Source: Shewanella intestini (GTDB lineage Bacteria; Pseudomonadota; Gammaproteobacteria; Enterobacterales; Shewanellaceae). From it: a stretch of DNA of 64,000 nucleotides. The translations under genes and the position numbers were made by a program. Positions 62,718 through 64,000 of the stretch are shown one piece after another (within the stretch, counting starts at the first letter, position 1; the number at the start of each line of letters is the position of its first letter). Location of the stretch: assembly GCF_018221465.1 (NCBI RefSeq), contig NZ_JAAIKR010000003.1, positions 1 to 64,000 of the forward strand, given 5' to 3'. The notes under the pieces are model-generated. The model was not told the DNA's origin, made no database searches, and saw only the letters and a program-made list of their open reading frames with translations.

Positions 62718-63110
62718 ATGAGTACAGAAGATACCGGTGATGATTGGGCTGCAGCAATGGCTGAACAAGCGATTGAAGAAGCAAATCAAGCTGAACAAGT
62801 CGAACTCGACGAATTAGTGGATGAATCAACCCCACTGACAAAAGAACAAGCAGATAAACTCGACTCAATTTTAGACATACCGGTAACCATTTCAATGGAA
62901 GTCGGCCGCAGCTTTATCAGTATTCGTAACTTATTACAATTGAACCAAGGCTCCGTTGTCGAACTCGATCGTGTCGCTGGTGAACCATTAGATGTGATGG
63001 TCAATGGCACACTGATTGCCCATGGTGAGGTTGTGGTCGTCAATGATAAGTTTGGTATTCGCCTAACAGATGTTATCAGCCAAACGGAACGAATCAAAAA
63101 ACTGAAATAA
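62718..63110 (+). CDS. fliN: Flagellar motor switch protein FliN
   Basis: A 130-residue C-ring subunit forming its lower part with FliM. An acidic N-terminus (DDWAAAMAEQAIEEANQAEQ) is followed by the SpoA domain ILDIPVTISMEVGRSFISIRNLLQLNQGSVVELDR and AGEPLDVMVNGTLIAHGEVVVVNDKFGIRLTD. AAGGTGA lies before the ATG, 9 bases after the fliM stop. Confidence 0.97.
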   Translation: MSTEDTGDDWAAAMAEQAIEEANQAEQVELDELVDESTPLTKEQADKLDSILDIPVTISMEVGRSFISIRNLLQLNQGSVVELDRVAGEPLDVMVNGTLIAHGEVVVVNDKFGIRLTDVISQTERIKKLK

Positions 63111-63177
63111 ATTAACATCTATTGAAATTGCTTGTATCTATTTGGCTGCAGGCATTTTTCCAACAGGAGCCGAGCTT

Positions 63178-63582
63178 TTGATTAATGCAATTTTGGCCGT
63201 AACTACCCAAGCAATAGCATCATCTCCCACCGTTATTGATATCGCTCAGAAAACGGTTGATACTTCTCCTAACGTTTCTTATGTGTCTACGATTGCGAAT
63301 ATGATTGGCGGATTGCTGGTTGTTATATCGCTTATTTTTGTGTTGGCTTATATCGTGAAGCGTCTCAATATTATGCCCAATCATCATGGGGTGATAAAAA
63401 CAGTTGCAGTGACTTCCCTAGGCCAACGTGAAAAGTTAATGGTTGTTGAACTAAATGGACAGCAATATTTTATTGGTGTCACAGGCCAGCAAATCAGTGT
63501 CTTAGATAAGCTTGAACAGCCAGTGGTCGTGGACTCGACAACGTTTGCAAATAAGCTTAAAAGAGCAAAGGAACAACAATAA
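63178..63582 (+). CDS. fliO: Flagellar biosynthetic protein FliO
   Basis: A chaperone-like membrane protein that helps the FliP export-gate ring form. The frame has no ATG in a suitable place. The TTG at 63178 has AGGAG 8 bases upstream and gives 134 residues with a signal-like start ([14 protein letters not shown]). The TTG at 63142 has no ribosome binding site. The helix [22 protein letters not shown] is followed by the cytoplasmic FliO domain ([30 protein letters not shown], in parts). It overlaps fliP by one base. Confidence 0.9.
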   Translation: MINAILAVTTQAIASSPTVIDIAQKTVDTSPNVSYVSTIANMIGGLLVVISLIFVLAYIVKRLNIMPNHHGVIKTVAVTSLGQREKLMVVELNGQQYFIGVTGQQISVLDKLEQPVVVDSTTFANKLKRAKEQQ

Positions 63583-64000
63583 TGCAAAAGTGGACGATAA
63601 CTGCTGTTGTTACTGTGTTAACGATGATGATGTTAGGTCATTCTTCGATGGCAATGGCACAAGATGGCATTTTACCGGCTTTAACGGTTAAGACTGCGGC
63701 GGACGGTGGTACGGAGTACTCCGTTACCATGCAAATTCTATTGCTGATGACAGCAATGAGTTTTATCCCTGCAATGGTTATTATGTTGACCTCTTTTACA
63801 CGTATTATTGTGGTGTTGTCGATATTAAGACAAGCGTTAGGGTTACAGCAGACTCCCTCAAATCAGGTACTCATTGGCATAAGTCTGTTTATGACCTTTT
63901 TTATTATGGCGCCTGTATTTGACAAGATTTATTCGACGGCTGTTGAACCATACATTGAAGACAATATGACCTTGTCACAAGCGTATGATGTTGGCAAAGA
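63582..64000 (+). CDS. fliP: Flagellar export-gate protein FliP (3' cut by window edge)
   Basis: Only the first 139 codons are present. FliP forms the pentameric core of the type III export gate. The ATG overlaps the fliO stop (TAATG). A cleavable signal peptide ([21 protein letters not shown]) is followed by [48 protein letters not shown], given in parts: [20 protein letters not shown] is the FliP family core. The frame is open at the window end and no lesion is visible. Confidence 0.95.
   Translation, partial: MQKWTITAVVTVLTMMMLGHSSMAMAQDGILPALTVKTAADGGTEYSVTMQILLLMTAMSFIPAMVIMLTSFTRIIVVLSILRQALGLQQTPSNQVLIGISLFMTFFIMAPVFDKIYSTAVEPYIEDNMTLSQAYDVGK

Overview
The window is a chromosomal segment of a gammaproteobacterium, most probably a cold-adapted, AT-rich Shewanella. 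The order dld, lldP, nadK/grpE, dxs-ispA-xseB, pomA-pomB, thiI, gcvA, rlmM, NAD-isocitrate dehydrogenase matches, from memory, the S. oneidensis order around SO_1521-SO_1538. The Na+-type stator pomAB, the polar-type fliKLMNOP genes and the D-lactate dehydrogenase/permease pair also fit that genus. I see no rRNA, tRNA or CRISPR array.

Layout. 1-307: 3' end of an IS3-family insertion sequence. 628-10600: surface-polysaccharide precursor genes: a WbpM/FlaA1-type dehydratase, galU, a glmM copy, a wzi-like outer-membrane protein and the dTDP-rhamnose set rfbBACD. That set looks damaged: rfbA has a large in-frame internal deletion, rfbC has lost its ATG (ATC follows a perfect ribosome binding site), and rfbD carries a CAACAG microsatellite. 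10632-13469: a stand-alone FlhB C-terminal-like protein and a FliK-like protein. 13994-15952: mlaA and an RssB-like regulator. 16086-27149: housekeeping and stress genes (POT transporter, OmpA-like protein, MscS, threonine aldolase, Fe-dependent alcohol dehydrogenase, cyclophilin lipoprotein, RhlE-type helicase, COG0523 GTPase). 27359-31899: lactate module, with CRP/EtrA-type sites upstream. 32245-33897: nadK and divergent grpE with a clear sigma-32 promoter.

33932-43300 is the accessory island of the window, lying between grpE and dxs, which I recall as neighbours in S. oneidensis. One minus-strand operon encodes a TonB-dependent receptor with a 140-residue Gly/His-rich insert, a fused double-ATPase ECF module, a CbiQ-like T protein, an unrecognised S component, a TiaS-like (tRNA-Ile2 agmatinylcytidine synthase-like) enzyme and a small CxxC protein. 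Upstream sits an HTH + PBP_like (COG1910-type) sensor, and divergent from it a sigma-54 activator whose receiver Asp is Glu and whose GAFTGA loop reads GAFAGA. Together they look like a dedicated, undescribed uptake-and-use system for an unidentified metal, oxyanion or small ligand.

43367-58896 returns to the conserved backbone (isoprenoid synthesis, flagellar stator, thiI, gcvA with a Fur-like box, rlmM, isocitrate dehydrogenase, S9 peptidase). 59305-64000 is the fliK-L-M-N-O-P operon, cut by the window edge in fliP. It starts at fliK with its own sigma-54 promoter and not downstream of fliJ, which suggests a rearrangement breakpoint.
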